Shown here one piece after another: positions 26,259 to 35,359 of a stretch of 64,000 nt of DNA (its first letter is position 1; the number at the start of each line of letters is the position of its first letter). The DNA lies in assembly GCA_023388995.1 (NCBI GenBank), contig JAEWFD010000002.1, positions 1 through 64,000 of the forward strand, read 5' to 3'. The stretch comes from Bacillota bacterium (lineage in GTDB: Bacteria > Bacillota_I > Bacilli_A > Erysipelotrichales > Erysipelotrichaceae). The position numbers were made by a program, and so were the translations under genes. The notes beneath the pieces were generated by a model. The model was given only the letters and a program-made list of their open reading frames with translations, ran no database searches and was not told the DNA's origin.

Positions 26259-28394
26259 TTAATTCTTTAACTGCAAGGACGGATGCCCTGTCATTAAAGT
26301 CTTGATACCATGCGGATAAGCAAACGCAATCGTCACACTTGCTTCATCAGCCTTAATCACAATTCCTTCGCCAAACACACTGTGAACCACAACATCACTT
26401 TTCTTGAACCGTGTTTTGGAAGCTTTCTTAATCTCATCCTGGCTGAACCCTAATTCCGTAATTGTAGGTTCCTTCTGTTTCACAGGCTGAATACCGATTT
26501 GTTCCAAGCATTCTTCATCAATCTCTTTGATGAAACGAGAAGGGATTTTCAAGCCATTAAACACAAAACTGAACCCTTGGCTGTCACTGAGATATAACTG
26601 CCGCTTCGCTCTGGTAAAAGCAACATATGCCAATCGCCGTTCCTCTTCCAGACCACGGGAGCCTTCTGCCATTGCCCTCTCATTCGGAAACACACTTTCA
26701 CTTAGCGAAACTACCAGTACCGTATCAAATTCCAGACCCTTGGCACTGTGCACTGTCATCAAGGATACATAATCTCCTTCTTCATACACATCCTTATCAC
26801 TGTATAAAGAAATAATCTGCAAATATTCATCAAGCGTGCCTTCCGGATTGTTTTTCTCAAAGTACATGATATCATTCAACAATTCCTTCAAGTTTTCGCT
26901 GCGGTCAATCTCTTTGGATTCTTCGAGCATAAATTTGTATCCCGATTCCTGCAAAATCAGTTCCAGGAGTTCGGTAATCTTCATGGCAGTCATCTTCTCT
27001 TGCCAGGATGCCACCAGCTGCGTAAATCGCTCTAATTCTTTTTTGGTTTTGCCGGAGAACAACTCACTTTGCGTACTCGCTACTTCGATCAACGTCTTCC
27101 CTGTTCCATCTTGCTGCTGCACCAGAGTATCCAAAGTCTTAGCTCCGATTCCCCGTTTTGGAGTATTGATGACTCTGGTGAAAGCCAGGTCATCGCCTTT
27201 GCAAACAAGTCGCAGATAGGAAATCGCATCCTTGATTTCGGCACGGTCGTAGAAGCGCATGCCGCCAAAGATTTTGTAAGGAATATGACGCTCCAGCAGC
27301 ACTTTTTCAATTCCCCGGGAAATGTAATTCGAACGATACAAGACAGCAATATCACGATATTTGCGACCTGCTTTGTACTCTGCCTGAATGGTATCACAAA
27401 TAAATTGCGCTTCTACTTCCTCATTTAAAGCGCTGTAATACCGGATTTGATGGCCATTCTCCCGTCTGGTAAACAAGTCTTTCTTCAAACGATTGCGATT
27501 GTTATCGATCAGCGCATTCGCCCCCCGCAAGATATGACCGGAAGAACGATAATTCTCATTCAGATAAATAGTTTGCGCACCGGGAAAATCATGGTCAAAA
27601 TTCATTATAATATTCACATCCGCACCACGCCAAGTATAAATGGTTTGGTCGGGATCACCTACAACATATACCTCATTGCGTTCACCTGCCAGCAAACGAA
27701 TAAATTCATACTGCACACCGTCAACATCCTGAAACTCATCTACCAGGATATAGTTAAATCTTCTTTGCCATTTCTGCAAAGCCTGCGGATTCGTTTTAAA
27801 CAAACGGACGCAAAACAACAACAAGTCATCAAAATCTAGTGCAAACAAAGCTTTTAATCTATTCTGATAATATTCATAGACCTTTGCCTTCTGCAATTCA
27901 TAAGGATTCTTCCCTGCCAACTCATAGGCATGTTCAATGCTGACATCGCCGCCCTTATTTCCGCCGATATAATCTAATGCATTGCTGTACGAGAAGTATT
28001 TGCTGTCAATATTTAATTTTTTATAGGCTTCCTTCAGAATACTTTTCTGATCATCACTATCCAAAACTGTGAAGTTGCGCGGATAGCTCAAATACTGAAT
28101 ATCCTGCCGCAAAATGGTTACGCAAAGGGAGTGGATGGTGGAGATATGAACCCCTGCCGCTTTATCTTCCAATAGCTGAATAATGCGGCTTTGCATCTCT
28201 TTGGCTGCCTTATTGGTAAAGGTAATCGCCACGATATTGCGCGGCGGAACACCGATCATTCCAATCAAATATGCAATTCTGGTGATCAAAACTCTGGTTT
28301 TCCCGCTTCCCGCACCTGCTACAATGCGTAAATACGGAGCACTGGCAGTCACTGCTGCCTTCTGTGCATCATTCAAATGTTCCAACAATTCCAC
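26259..28394 (-). CDS. pcrA: ATP-dependent DNA helicase PcrA/UvrD family
   Basis: This superfamily 1A helicase of 711 residues unwinds DNA 3' to 5' in repair and plasmid replication. Motifs are clear: Q motif LNDAQKAAV, Walker A GAGSGKTRVL, motif II VDEFQDVD, motif III VVGDPDQTIYTWRGA, and motif V/VI LMTVHSAKGLEFDTV and EERRLAYVAFTRAK. A C-terminal Tudor-like tail (VVHSVFGEGIVIKADE) is typical of PcrA. I place the start at the GTG of 28394 (VELLEHLNDAQ), where GAGGTGAT lies 4 bases upstream and the family begins. The longer frame from 28499 adds 35 unrelated residues. Here it is apart from ligA, its usual partner. Confidence 0.95.
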   Translation of the reverse strand: MELLEHLNDAQKAAVTASAPYLRIVAGAGSGKTRVLITRIAYLIGMIGVPPRNIVAITFTNKAAKEMQSRIIQLLEDKAAGVHISTIHSLCVTILRQDIQYLSYPRNFTVLDSDDQKSILKEAYKKLNIDSKYFSYSNALDYIGGNKGGDVSIEHAYELAGKNPYELQKAKVYEYYQNRLKALFALDFDDLLLFCVRLFKTNPQALQKWQRRFNYILVDEFQDVDGVQYEFIRLLAGERNEVYVVGDPDQTIYTWRGADVNIIMNFDHDFPGAQTIYLNENYRSSGHILRGANALIDNNRNRLKKDLFTRRENGHQIRYYSALNEEVEAQFICDTIQAEYKAGRKYRDIAVLYRSNYISRGIEKVLLERHIPYKIFGGMRFYDRAEIKDAISYLRLVCKGDDLAFTRVINTPKRGIGAKTLDTLVQQQDGTGKTLIEVASTQSELFSGKTKKELERFTQLVASWQEKMTAMKITELLELILQESGYKFMLEESKEIDRSENLKELLNDIMYFEKNNPEGTLDEYLQIISLYSDKDVYEEGDYVSLMTVHSAKGLEFDTVLVVSLSESVFPNERAMAEGSRGLEEERRLAYVAFTRAKRQLYLSDSQGFSFVFNGLKIPSRFIKEIDEECLEQIGIQPVKQKEPTITELGFSQDEIKKASKTRFKKSDVVVHSVFGEGIVIKADEASVTIAFAYPHGIKTLMTGHPSLQLKN

Positions 28395-28510
28395 GTTGAT
28401 CACCTCACCATGACAGTATATCATAACTTTCTGAGCACTCAAATAGGATTGTCGTTTTCTGCAGGGAAAAGAAAAGTGACCAGTTGCTGCTTTGTCCATC
28501 TATCAAACAC

Positions 28511-28539
28511 TTAACAATCAGAACGAATTGGGGTATAAT
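28511..28539 (+). promoter_or_regulatory. SigA-type promoter of the first LCP gene
   Basis: TTAACA (28511-28516) and TATAAT (28534-28539) are spaced by 17 bases, 25 bases before the ATG. The same boxes and spacing recur upstream of the second LCP gene. Confidence 0.75.
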
Positions 28540-28563
28540 AAATCATTGTAAAAGGAGTATCCT

Positions 28564-30201
28564 ATGAAATACGTAAAACCTAACAAAAAAGCAAAACCAA
28601 TCGTAGCAACAAATAGCAAGCAAACCAGAAAAACAAAAAAACGGAAACTGCGGATTGCGGGACTGGATGTATTGTTGAGCGTTGTATTGCTCGCTGCTTT
28701 GATCTATTTATTTTATATTTTAATTCCGATGGAAGTTCTGCCAGCCACTTGGGTTACACTAGCCGTTCTGGTAGGAGTCATTTTGCTTCTTCTGAATTTG
28801 ATCCTTTCCATGATTCGCCAGCCCATGGCAACCCATTGGGTGCGGCGGCTTGTGGTAGTACTGCTTGTCGGAGCCTTCGGCTTTGCTTCCTATTCTGTAC
28901 AGAAAGTGGATGAGGCCATTACCGAGGTCATGCAGCTGCCAACAAGCGTCAAGGAATATGTCTCCATCATCATGCTGCGGGATGCAAAGCTGACAGATAT
29001 TCGCAGCTTGCAAGGAAAAACAGTCGGCTTGCAGCGGACATTTGATGCAGAGCACATGGATATTGCGACGCAGCATCTGAAAGACAGCGGTGTTTCCTTC
29101 AAGACAGATACCTTTCAGGACTATGCCAGTGCCGTCAAAGCACTTTATGACAAAGATATTACAGCGATTGTCATGAGTGAATCATACCGGACCTTGGTAG
29201 AAGAAACATACGAAGACTTTGCAGATAAAACGGCAATTGTTGATGCAGCAGAAATTGAGATTCCTGTCATGCAAATCGTGAAGCCGATTGATATTACTGC
29301 CAACAGCTTTACCGTCTTTGTCAGCGGAATTGATACATTAGGAAAAGCAAGCTTGCGCACACCTACGGATGCCAACTTGATTGTGACGGTTAATCCGCTT
29401 ACCAAGCATATTGTCATCAACTCCATCCCGCGGGATGCTTATCTGCCAAATGCCTGTATGGGCAACCGGCCGGATAAATTGACCCATACCGGATTGCAAG
29501 GAATTGACTGTACGATCAGAACGATTGAGCAGGCATTGGATATTGATATTAACTACTATGCGAAAATTACCTTCTCCTCTGTCATTGATGCCATTGATAC
29601 CCTCGGAGGCATTGATGTGAATGTGCCGATGGATTTCTGTGAACGTCCGGCAAATCGCAATTACAGCAAGAAGAACATTGTATATGTGAAAAAAGGTCAG
29701 CAAACATTAACAGGTGCGAAAGCATTGGCACTGGCTCGTCACCGCAAAACCGTAAAAGATGGTGACTTGGGACGTGCCAAAAACCAGCAGCTGGTAGTCA
29801 ATGCCATGATTAAGAAAGCCGCTTCTCCGGATACTCTGGGGAAAATCGATCAGTTGATCCAAGTTGTGAGTGATACCGTGCAAACCAACCTCACAAAGAA
29901 AGAGATCTACCGGTTTGCGAATGCATTTGCCAGCGACTTGAAACCATGGACCTTTACCAACCATGTAATTAAAGGCGTTCCAGGCTGGGGTGAAACGGCC
30001 AGCATTCCGGGTATGGAACTGAGCATTGTCAATCTATCTCAGGATGACATGGATACAATCAAATATGTCATCAAGATGGCAACTTCCGATACCGACCTAT
30101 CTGCGTTCCAGTTCTCTACGAACAATCTAGTGATCAAAGATATTCCGCTAGATGGCGAAACAACAGGCGCAGAAGGTACCGATTTCTGTCATTTAAATTA
30201 A
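28564..30201 (+). CDS. LytR-CpsA-Psr (LCP) family ligase, copy 1
   Basis: LCP enzymes attach lipid-linked glycopolymers to peptidoglycan outside the cell. This 545-residue protein has a Lys/Arg-rich head and three membrane helices (about 29-48, 58-80 and 95-112). A binding-protein-like domain follows (about 140-235, with GKTVGLQRTFDAEHMD and AIVMSESYRTLVEE), then the LCP domain (about 255-430). LCP hallmarks are FVSGIDTLG, SDANLIVTVNP-like DANLIVTVNP, NSIPRDAYL with the catalytic Arg, and ALALARHRKT. The extra N-terminal domain makes it longer than simple LCP proteins. It is one of a tandem pair of close paralogs, each with its own promoter. Confidence 0.93.
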   Translation: MKYVKPNKKAKPIVATNSKQTRKTKKRKLRIAGLDVLLSVVLLAALIYLFYILIPMEVLPATWVTLAVLVGVILLLLNLILSMIRQPMATHWVRRLVVVLLVGAFGFASYSVQKVDEAITEVMQLPTSVKEYVSIIMLRDAKLTDIRSLQGKTVGLQRTFDAEHMDIATQHLKDSGVSFKTDTFQDYASAVKALYDKDITAIVMSESYRTLVEETYEDFADKTAIVDAAEIEIPVMQIVKPIDITANSFTVFVSGIDTLGKASLRTPTDANLIVTVNPLTKHIVINSIPRDAYLPNACMGNRPDKLTHTGLQGIDCTIRTIEQALDIDINYYAKITFSSVIDAIDTLGGIDVNVPMDFCERPANRNYSKKNIVYVKKGQQTLTGAKALALARHRKTVKDGDLGRAKNQQLVVNAMIKKAASPDTLGKIDQLIQVVSDTVQTNLTKKEIYRFANAFASDLKPWTFTNHVIKGVPGWGETASIPGMELSIVNLSQDDMDTIKYVIKMATSDTDLSAFQFSTNNLVIKDIPLDGETTGAEGTDFCHLN

Positions 30202-30206
30202 TAGAC

Positions 30207-30238
30207 AAAGCAGCGAATGGAAAATTTGCTGCTTTTTA
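30207..30238 (+). terminator. Terminator after LCP copy 1
   Basis: AAAGCAGC and GCTGCTTT form an 8-bp stem with a 13-base loop, running into TTTTTA directly after the stop. Confidence 0.75.
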
Positions 30239-30285
30239 TATGGTAGCGATACTTTATAGGTGACTATTCAATTCCACACGAATCC

Positions 30286-30314
30286 TTAACAATATCAGAA
30301 TTATTGTGTATAAT
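30286..30314 (+). promoter_or_regulatory. SigA-type promoter of LCP copy 2
   Basis: TTAACA and TATAAT with 17 bases between, 24 bases before the ATG. It is essentially the same promoter as that of copy 1, so the duplication included its control region. Confidence 0.75.
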
Positions 30315-30337
30315 AAACTTAGTTAAGGGGGAATTTC

Positions 30338-31960
30338 ATGAAACAAAGAAAAGCAGTTCATAAGCCAATCCCAGCAAAAACAATCCGGAAACGAAAACGG
30401 AGATTGCGAATAGCTGGTTTGGATCTGTTGCTTGCGGCTGTATTGCTGTGTTCTATCATATTCCTGTTCATCACCCTATTTCCGCTGGGCATTCTTCCTG
30501 CAGCATGGATAATTCTGGCAGTCTTAGCATGTTTTTCCTTGTTGCTTCTGCAACTTATTCTGGCGCGGGTTCGCCAGCCAATGACACTGCATTGGCTGCG
30601 TCGCTTTATTGCTGTCATTGTGATTGGTGTCTTTTTCTTTTTCGCATATTCCATTCAAAAAATGGATGAAGCAATGACAGAAGTGCTGCACCTTCCTGTC
30701 GGTATGACAGAATATATCTCCATCATAACCCTGCGGGATGCCAAACTAACTGATCTAATGCATTTAAGCGGAAAAACCATTGGTTTGCAGCGAACCTTCG
30801 ATGCAAAACATATGGATCTCGCAGCAAAGTATCTCAACAATAGTGGTCTTACCTACCAGACAAAAAACTTTCAGGATTATCCGACAGCCGTCAAAGCTTT
30901 ATATGACAAGCAAGTCGGCGCCATTGTCATGAGCGAATCCTATCGCTCCTTAGTAGAGGAAACGTATGAAGACTTTGCGGCGAAAACAACCATTGTTGCC
31001 GCCGCAGAGATAGAGATACCAGTTGTAGAGATTGTTAAGCCAATTGATATCACAACGAATAGCTTCACCGTTTTTGTCAGCGGGATCGATACATTAGGAA
31101 AAGCCAGCTTGCGATCTCCTTCCGATGCCAACTTGATTGTGACCGTAAATCCGTTAACCAAGCATATTGTTATCAATTCTATTCCGCGGGATGCTTATCT
31201 TTCAAATGCTTGCATGGGCAATCAGCCGGACAAACTGAATCACACGGGCTTGCAAGGGATTGACTGTACGATTAAAACCATTGAGCAGGCACTCAATATT
31301 GATGTTAACTACTATGCCAAGATTACTTTTTCTTCTGTAATAGATGTAATTGATACCTTGGGCGGAATCGATGTGAACGTTCCTATGGACTTTTGCGAAC
31401 GACCAGCCAATCGCAGTTACAGCAAGCAAAATATTATCTACATCAAAAAAGGAATACAAACATTGACAGGGGCCAAAGCATTGGCATTGGCGCGTCATCG
31501 CTCTACCGTTCAAGGCGGTGACTTCGGCCGGGCTCAAAATCAGCAGCTGGTAGTTAATGCCATGATCAAAAAAGCTGCTTCACCGAAAACAGTGGGTAAA
31601 ATTGATCAACTGATTCAAGTGGTGAGTGATACGGTTCAAACCAATCTTACCAAAAAAGAGATTTATCGTTTTGCCAGTACCTTTGCAAGTGATTTAAAGC
31701 CATGGACCTTTACCAATCATGTCATCAAGGGCGATATCGGCTGGGGTGAAACTGCTAGTATGCCAGGCCAAGAACTTAGTATTGTAAATCTTGCGGAAGA
31801 GGATATGAATTCCGTCAAATACATCATCAAAATGGCCGCATCAGATACCGATTTATCTAATTTCCGTTTTTCCGCAAATAACCTTGTTATTCAGGAAATT
31901 TCCATCGACGGTGAAACAGCAGGTGCTGAAGGTACCGATTACTGTCATTTGAATAAGTAG
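30338..31960 (+). CDS. LytR-CpsA-Psr (LCP) family ligase, copy 2
   Basis: This 540-residue protein is a close paralog of the preceding gene along its full length, including the three N-terminal helices, the binding-protein-like domain (GKTIGLQRTFDAKHMD) and the LCP catalytic domain (NSIPRDAYLSNACMGN). It ends in the same GETAGAEGTDYCHL tail, with a C-terminal cysteine also present in copy 1. Differences cluster in the membrane segments. Two near-identical catalytic domains suggest overlapping work on wall glycopolymers with possible differences in timing or substrate. AAGGGGG precedes the ATG. Confidence 0.93.
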   Translation: MKQRKAVHKPIPAKTIRKRKRRLRIAGLDLLLAAVLLCSIIFLFITLFPLGILPAAWIILAVLACFSLLLLQLILARVRQPMTLHWLRRFIAVIVIGVFFFFAYSIQKMDEAMTEVLHLPVGMTEYISIITLRDAKLTDLMHLSGKTIGLQRTFDAKHMDLAAKYLNNSGLTYQTKNFQDYPTAVKALYDKQVGAIVMSESYRSLVEETYEDFAAKTTIVAAAEIEIPVVEIVKPIDITTNSFTVFVSGIDTLGKASLRSPSDANLIVTVNPLTKHIVINSIPRDAYLSNACMGNQPDKLNHTGLQGIDCTIKTIEQALNIDVNYYAKITFSSVIDVIDTLGGIDVNVPMDFCERPANRSYSKQNIIYIKKGIQTLTGAKALALARHRSTVQGGDFGRAQNQQLVVNAMIKKAASPKTVGKIDQLIQVVSDTVQTNLTKKEIYRFASTFASDLKPWTFTNHVIKGDIGWGETASMPGQELSIVNLAEEDMNSVKYIIKMAASDTDLSNFRFSANNLVIQEISIDGETAGAEGTDYCHLNK

Positions 31961-31993
31961 TATAAATCTACGGATATCCTCTATATTACAACC

Positions 31994-32042
31994 TTGACAA
32001 TAGTCCGATTTCAGACTATAATTACAGTATCCGAAATCGGAC
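31994..32042 (+). promoter_or_regulatory. Promoter with MarR-type palindromic operator
   Basis: TTGACA (31994-31999) and TATAAT (32017-32022) are spaced by 17 bases. Perfect arms GTCCGATTTC (32003-32012) and GAAATCGGAC (32033-32042) flank the -10 box. A bound dimer would cover the promoter, so the marR gene downstream is very likely autorepressed. Confidence 0.85.
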
Positions 32043-32062
32043 ACTTACAGGAGGTGGATTCA

Positions 32063-32524
32063 TTGAGCGAGCAAATCAAGCAGCAATTGAAACAGTTAAA
32101 CAAACAAGTCAAAGAACTAACTGCAATCTACCATCACGCCGCAATCAAGGCTGGACTTTCCGATGGAGAATTCTGGGTCTTCTATGCCCTATTGCTGCTA
32201 GATGGCGAATATACCCAGCAAGACATTTGTGATATGTGGTCCTTGCCCAAGCAAACCATCCATTCCGTCATTACTACGCTGGCAAAGAAAGGCTATGTAT
32301 TCTTGGAGACGATACCTGGCACACGCAATAAAAAGATCATTCGTCTGACCCAAGGCGGAAAAAGTATATCCGAAAACACCATGTCCGGAATCTTTCAGGC
32401 CGAACAACGTGCGCTTGCCCGTTTGACTGAACAAGAACGGCAGCTATATCTTTCCTTGCTAGTCAAATATACCTCTTTGCTGCAGGAAGAAATGCAACGC
32501 ATTCCTTCTGCGCTAGAACAGTGA
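32063..32524 (+). CDS. MarR-family transcriptional regulator
   Basis: This winged-helix repressor of 153 residues starts at a TTG (32063) with AGGAGGTG 6 bases upstream; a longer frame from 31994 would be read through the promoter and operator and is rejected. The MarR core reads YTQQDICDMWSLPKQTIHSV for the recognition helix, then ITTLAKKGYV and the wing ETIPGTRNKKIIRLT. The palindrome in its promoter fits autoregulation. It is followed 7 bases later by a phosphatidyltransferase gene, which it presumably controls with itself. The ligand is unknown. Confidence 0.9.
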   Translation: MSEQIKQQLKQLNKQVKELTAIYHHAAIKAGLSDGEFWVFYALLLLDGEYTQQDICDMWSLPKQTIHSVITTLAKKGYVFLETIPGTRNKKIIRLTQGGKSISENTMSGIFQAEQRALARLTEQERQLYLSLLVKYTSLLQEEMQRIPSALEQ

Positions 32525-32531
32525 GTACCTT

Positions 32532-33092
32532 ATGAAAAACGATACAAGCACAACTATTTTCACGATTCCAAATCTGCTTTCTGTGTTTCGCATCACCCTA
32601 ATTCCCCTTTTCATCTGGCTGTATACCGCGAAGCAGGATTATTTGATGGCAGCAGGTGTCTTGCTGTTTTCCGGAATTACTGATATCGTGGATGGCTATA
32701 TCGCAAGACGCTTTCACATGATAAGCAATGTCGGCAAAGTATTAGATCCTGCTGCTGATAAGCTGACACAGCTAGCCACGCTTTATTGCTTGCTTACCCG
32801 CTTTCCGGCAATGCAGATTCTGATGATATTGCTAATCGGCAAAGAGCTGTTTGTTGGCTTTACAGGATTACTGGTACTCAAAAAAAATAAAGAAGTATTT
32901 GGCTCCAACTGGCATGGCAAGGCCGCAACTTTTCTTCTGTATGCCATGATCATTCTGCACGTAGTCTGGCATGATATTCCGCTTCGCTATTCCAACTTTA
33001 CGGTTGCACTTTGCATCATCATGATGACCCTCTCTCTTGTATTATATGGAGTACGCAATTTGCGAGCTTTGCGAAACAACGTGAAGGTCTGA
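32532..33092 (+). CDS. CDP-alcohol phosphatidyltransferase family protein (PgsA-like)
   Basis: This 186-residue membrane enzyme has about five helices. It carries the complete catalytic motif of the family: Asp51, Asp54, Gly55, Ala58, Arg59, Gly68, Asp72 and Asp76, read as DIVDGYIARR then GKVLDPAADK. The start FTIPNLLSVFRI is typical of PgsA. Such enzymes join CDP-diacylglycerol to glycerol-phosphate, inositol or a similar alcohol. Its size fits PgsA, but it may be a paralog with another alcohol, because it is under a MarR regulator rather than among housekeeping genes. It forms a two-gene operon with marR and ends at a terminator. Confidence 0.85.
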   Translation: MKNDTSTTIFTIPNLLSVFRITLIPLFIWLYTAKQDYLMAAGVLLFSGITDIVDGYIARRFHMISNVGKVLDPAADKLTQLATLYCLLTRFPAMQILMILLIGKELFVGFTGLLVLKKNKEVFGSNWHGKAATFLLYAMIILHVVWHDIPLRYSNFTVALCIIMMTLSLVLYGVRNLRALRNNVKV

Positions 33093-33111
33093 TTTCTATG
33101 CAATACATAAG

Positions 33112-33136
33112 GTGATGAAATTTTCATCACTTTTTA
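33112..33136 (+). terminator. Terminator of the marR-phosphatidyltransferase operon
   Basis: GTGATG and CATCAC with an AAATTTT centre that also pairs, followed by TTTTTATT, 20 bases after the stop. Confidence 0.85.
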
Positions 33137-33244
33137 TTAGGCAATGCATAAGCAATGCTAAATTGTGCTAATTCTACTGTAATCTTGCGATTCTTCGTCT
33201 TTTTTCGCTCCTTCTTCACTATAGTTATGGTAGGAGTGATCATA

Positions 33245-34753
33245 ATGCGCCATGTTGACCGTTTCTTGCTTGGTGTCTTCTTTTTCAGCTGCATTGCCCT
33301 GATCTTTATCTTAATTCAAATGCAATTGCTGCCGATGCATATTGCCATCGTACTGTTTTTGCTGTTATTTATACTTTGTTCTCTTTTTTCCTATGGCTCG
33401 CTGATCAGTGCTTCCATGTTATTCCACCGCATCCGCCGTTCCCTGCAAGTACTGGTATCAGCCACCTTATGCATTGCTTCCTTGGTTTTGCTGCAATTCG
33501 ATCATACCATCTCGCATATGACAGATATTGATGACAACAGCATGCATATCCGCCTCATTGCCCGCATTGATCAAGACGATGAAATTGCCTCTTATCACAA
33601 CAAGAAAGTTGGCATCTATACCAGTGATTATGATGCCCAGCAGCTATTTCTTGATTATGCAAACTCCCAGCATCAGATCCATCTTGTTCCGCAGCAATTT
33701 GCTTCTGCACAGGAAGGATATGAAGCCTTAAAAGCCAATAAAATAGCTGCTCTGATTGTAACTGCCAATACCTATGAAATGCTGGATGATACACAGCATT
33801 TAAAGAATAAAGTACGTCTTGTTTATGAATATGTAGTAGATCAGCCGAAGGAAACCAATCTGCTGGAAACCCCATTCCATATCTTAATCACCGGCATCGA
33901 TCAAATTGGAAGTTCCAAAAAACATGCTCGCAGCGATGCCAATCTGGTTGCAAGTGTCAATCTGCAGACCAAAAGCATTCTTTTAACTTCCATTCCCCGA
34001 GATGCTTTTATCCCCAATGTATGCTTGAAACAAGTACCGGATAAATTAACGCATATTTCCCTGCAAGGGGATATGTGCACCATTCAAAGTTTGGAAACAT
34101 TGCTGGGGATTTCGATCTCCAATCACATCAAAGTTTCTTTTACTTCTGTCATTGAATTGATTGATGCCATTGGCGGTTTGGAAATTCAAGTGCCGATGAC
34201 CTTCTGTGAGTATGACGAAACCAAAAAAGGAGTGCTTCACATCAAGCAAGGAAAACAGGTGCTGAATGGCCGCCAGACACTGGCCTTAGCCCGGCATCGC
34301 TATACCTTGTATGATGGCGATATTGGCCGAACCAGGAATCAGCAGCTGATTCTGAATGCTTTGCTGCGCAAGACTACCTCACCAAAATTATTAGGGAATA
34401 TGGAAACCATCTTATCGTTGGCAGCTAAAACAGTTACTACCTCGCTGTCCCAAAATCAGCTCTATTCCCTGATTCGTTTCCAGCTGGAAGATACCAGACC
34501 TTATATCATTCAAAACCAAACCTTGAGCGGGACATTCGGCACAAAGATTACTGCCAGTATGCCATATCAAGCTGTATCTGTTGTGCTGTTATCCAATACA
34601 ACAATCCAAGATACATCCAGCCGCATGAAAGAAGTAGCACAAGGAATCGATCTTTCTAAATTCCGCTATTCCGCCAACAAATTAACCACAAAAAAAGATG
34701 CCGGCGAAACAACCGGTGCCAAAGGCACCAACCGCTGCCACATCTCTTCCTAA
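33245..34753 (+). CDS. LytR-CpsA-Psr (LCP) family ligase, copy 3
   Basis: This third, more distant LCP paralog has 502 residues from the ATG at 33245 (AGGAG 8 bases upstream; the longer frame from 33155 lacks a ribosome site). The architecture is as in copies 1 and 2: about three N-terminal helices, a diverged binding-protein-like domain (NKKVGIYTSDYDAQQLFLDY) and a catalytic LCP domain. The latter has LITGIDQIGSS, DANLVASVN, TSIPRDAFIPN, and LALARHRYT. It even keeps the terminal GETTGAKGTNRCHISS, so the tail is ancestral. It probably acts on the same class of wall polymers. Confidence 0.92.
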   Translation: MRHVDRFLLGVFFFSCIALIFILIQMQLLPMHIAIVLFLLLFILCSLFSYGSLISASMLFHRIRRSLQVLVSATLCIASLVLLQFDHTISHMTDIDDNSMHIRLIARIDQDDEIASYHNKKVGIYTSDYDAQQLFLDYANSQHQIHLVPQQFASAQEGYEALKANKIAALIVTANTYEMLDDTQHLKNKVRLVYEYVVDQPKETNLLETPFHILITGIDQIGSSKKHARSDANLVASVNLQTKSILLTSIPRDAFIPNVCLKQVPDKLTHISLQGDMCTIQSLETLLGISISNHIKVSFTSVIELIDAIGGLEIQVPMTFCEYDETKKGVLHIKQGKQVLNGRQTLALARHRYTLYDGDIGRTRNQQLILNALLRKTTSPKLLGNMETILSLAAKTVTTSLSQNQLYSLIRFQLEDTRPYIIQNQTLSGTFGTKITASMPYQAVSVVLLSNTTIQDTSSRMKEVAQGIDLSKFRYSANKLTTKKDAGETTGAKGTNRCHISS

Positions 34754-34754
34754 C

Positions 34755-34774
34755 GGAGCAACTGCTCCTTTTTT
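34755..34774 (+). terminator. Terminator of LCP copy 3
   Basis: GGAGCA and TGCTCC form a short stem followed by six T residues, just after the stop. The convergent lipoprotein gene ends at 34777. Confidence 0.75.
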
Positions 34775-34776
34775 AT

Positions 34777-35349
34777 TTAATCAATCGCAACGACGCGATA
34801 TACACCCTCATACTTCACCATTGTAATAACAGCATCTGTTTTCAGTGCATTATCCGGCAGTTTCGTATCTTCATATGCCAATGACAGCCGAACTTGGTAT
34901 GCATTGATTTTCCCTAAATCCTTATCTTCAAACTTTGCTTCCGCCGGATCTACTGCAACCACTTCTTTTACTTGCGGCAAAGATTCGGCACCATATTGAT
35001 TCACAATCAGACTATAGTTTTTATAGTAATAAAATAACACATAGTCCTTTGTTTTATCGCGTTTGGATTCTTGAAAGTATGTCAAACCGCCAATATCTTT
35101 CTCACTGTCCTTATTCTTGAAAGAAAAGAAATCATAAGCAAAACTGATCGCAGCTTGTTTCACAATTGCCTTTTCGTCTTTCTTGCTTATTTCCTCACCA
35201 AGCAGGTTAAATGCTTCGATCTGCTTTGGCGTCGGATTCTTCGGATCTGCATAGACTTCATTGCTTTGCAGTTCCAGTTTCTTCGTTTCTTTCGCACAAC
35301 CGCCAAGCAGCACAGTCAATACCAATAAGAATGCCAATAGTCGTTTCAT
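34777..35349 (-). CDS. Lipoprotein of unknown function
   Basis: A 190-residue secreted lipoprotein with a classic signal, MKRLLAFLLVLTVLLGGCAK, where the cysteine is acylated. The mature part begins with a charged linker and contains an alpha/beta region with YDFFSFKNKDSEKDIGGLTY and a terminal YEGVYRVVAID. The pattern resembles small periplasmic NTF2-like or YfhG-like folds, but no family was recognised. GGAGG precedes the ATG, 10 bases after neuB, so it is the last gene of the ugd-neuD-neuB operon and probably acts at the surface with its product. Confidence 0.75.
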   Translation of the reverse strand: MKRLLAFLLVLTVLLGGCAKETKKLELQSNEVYADPKNPTPKQIEAFNLLGEEISKKDEKAIVKQAAISFAYDFFSFKNKDSEKDIGGLTYFQESKRDKTKDYVLFYYYKNYSLIVNQYGAESLPQVKEVVAVDPAEAKFEDKDLGKINAYQVRLSLAYEDTKLPDNALKTDAVITMVKYEGVYRVVAID

Positions 35350-35359
35350 AAATCCTCCA

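Noticed and set aside
28395..28499. 35-codon N-terminal extension of pcrA
   Set aside because: It is unlike the family and lacks a ribosome site, while the GTG at 28394 has GAGGTGAT and the family start.
33155..33244. Upstream extension of the third LCP gene
   Set aside because: The first 30 codons have no ribosome site and lie next to the preceding terminator. The ATG at 33245 has a good AGGAG.
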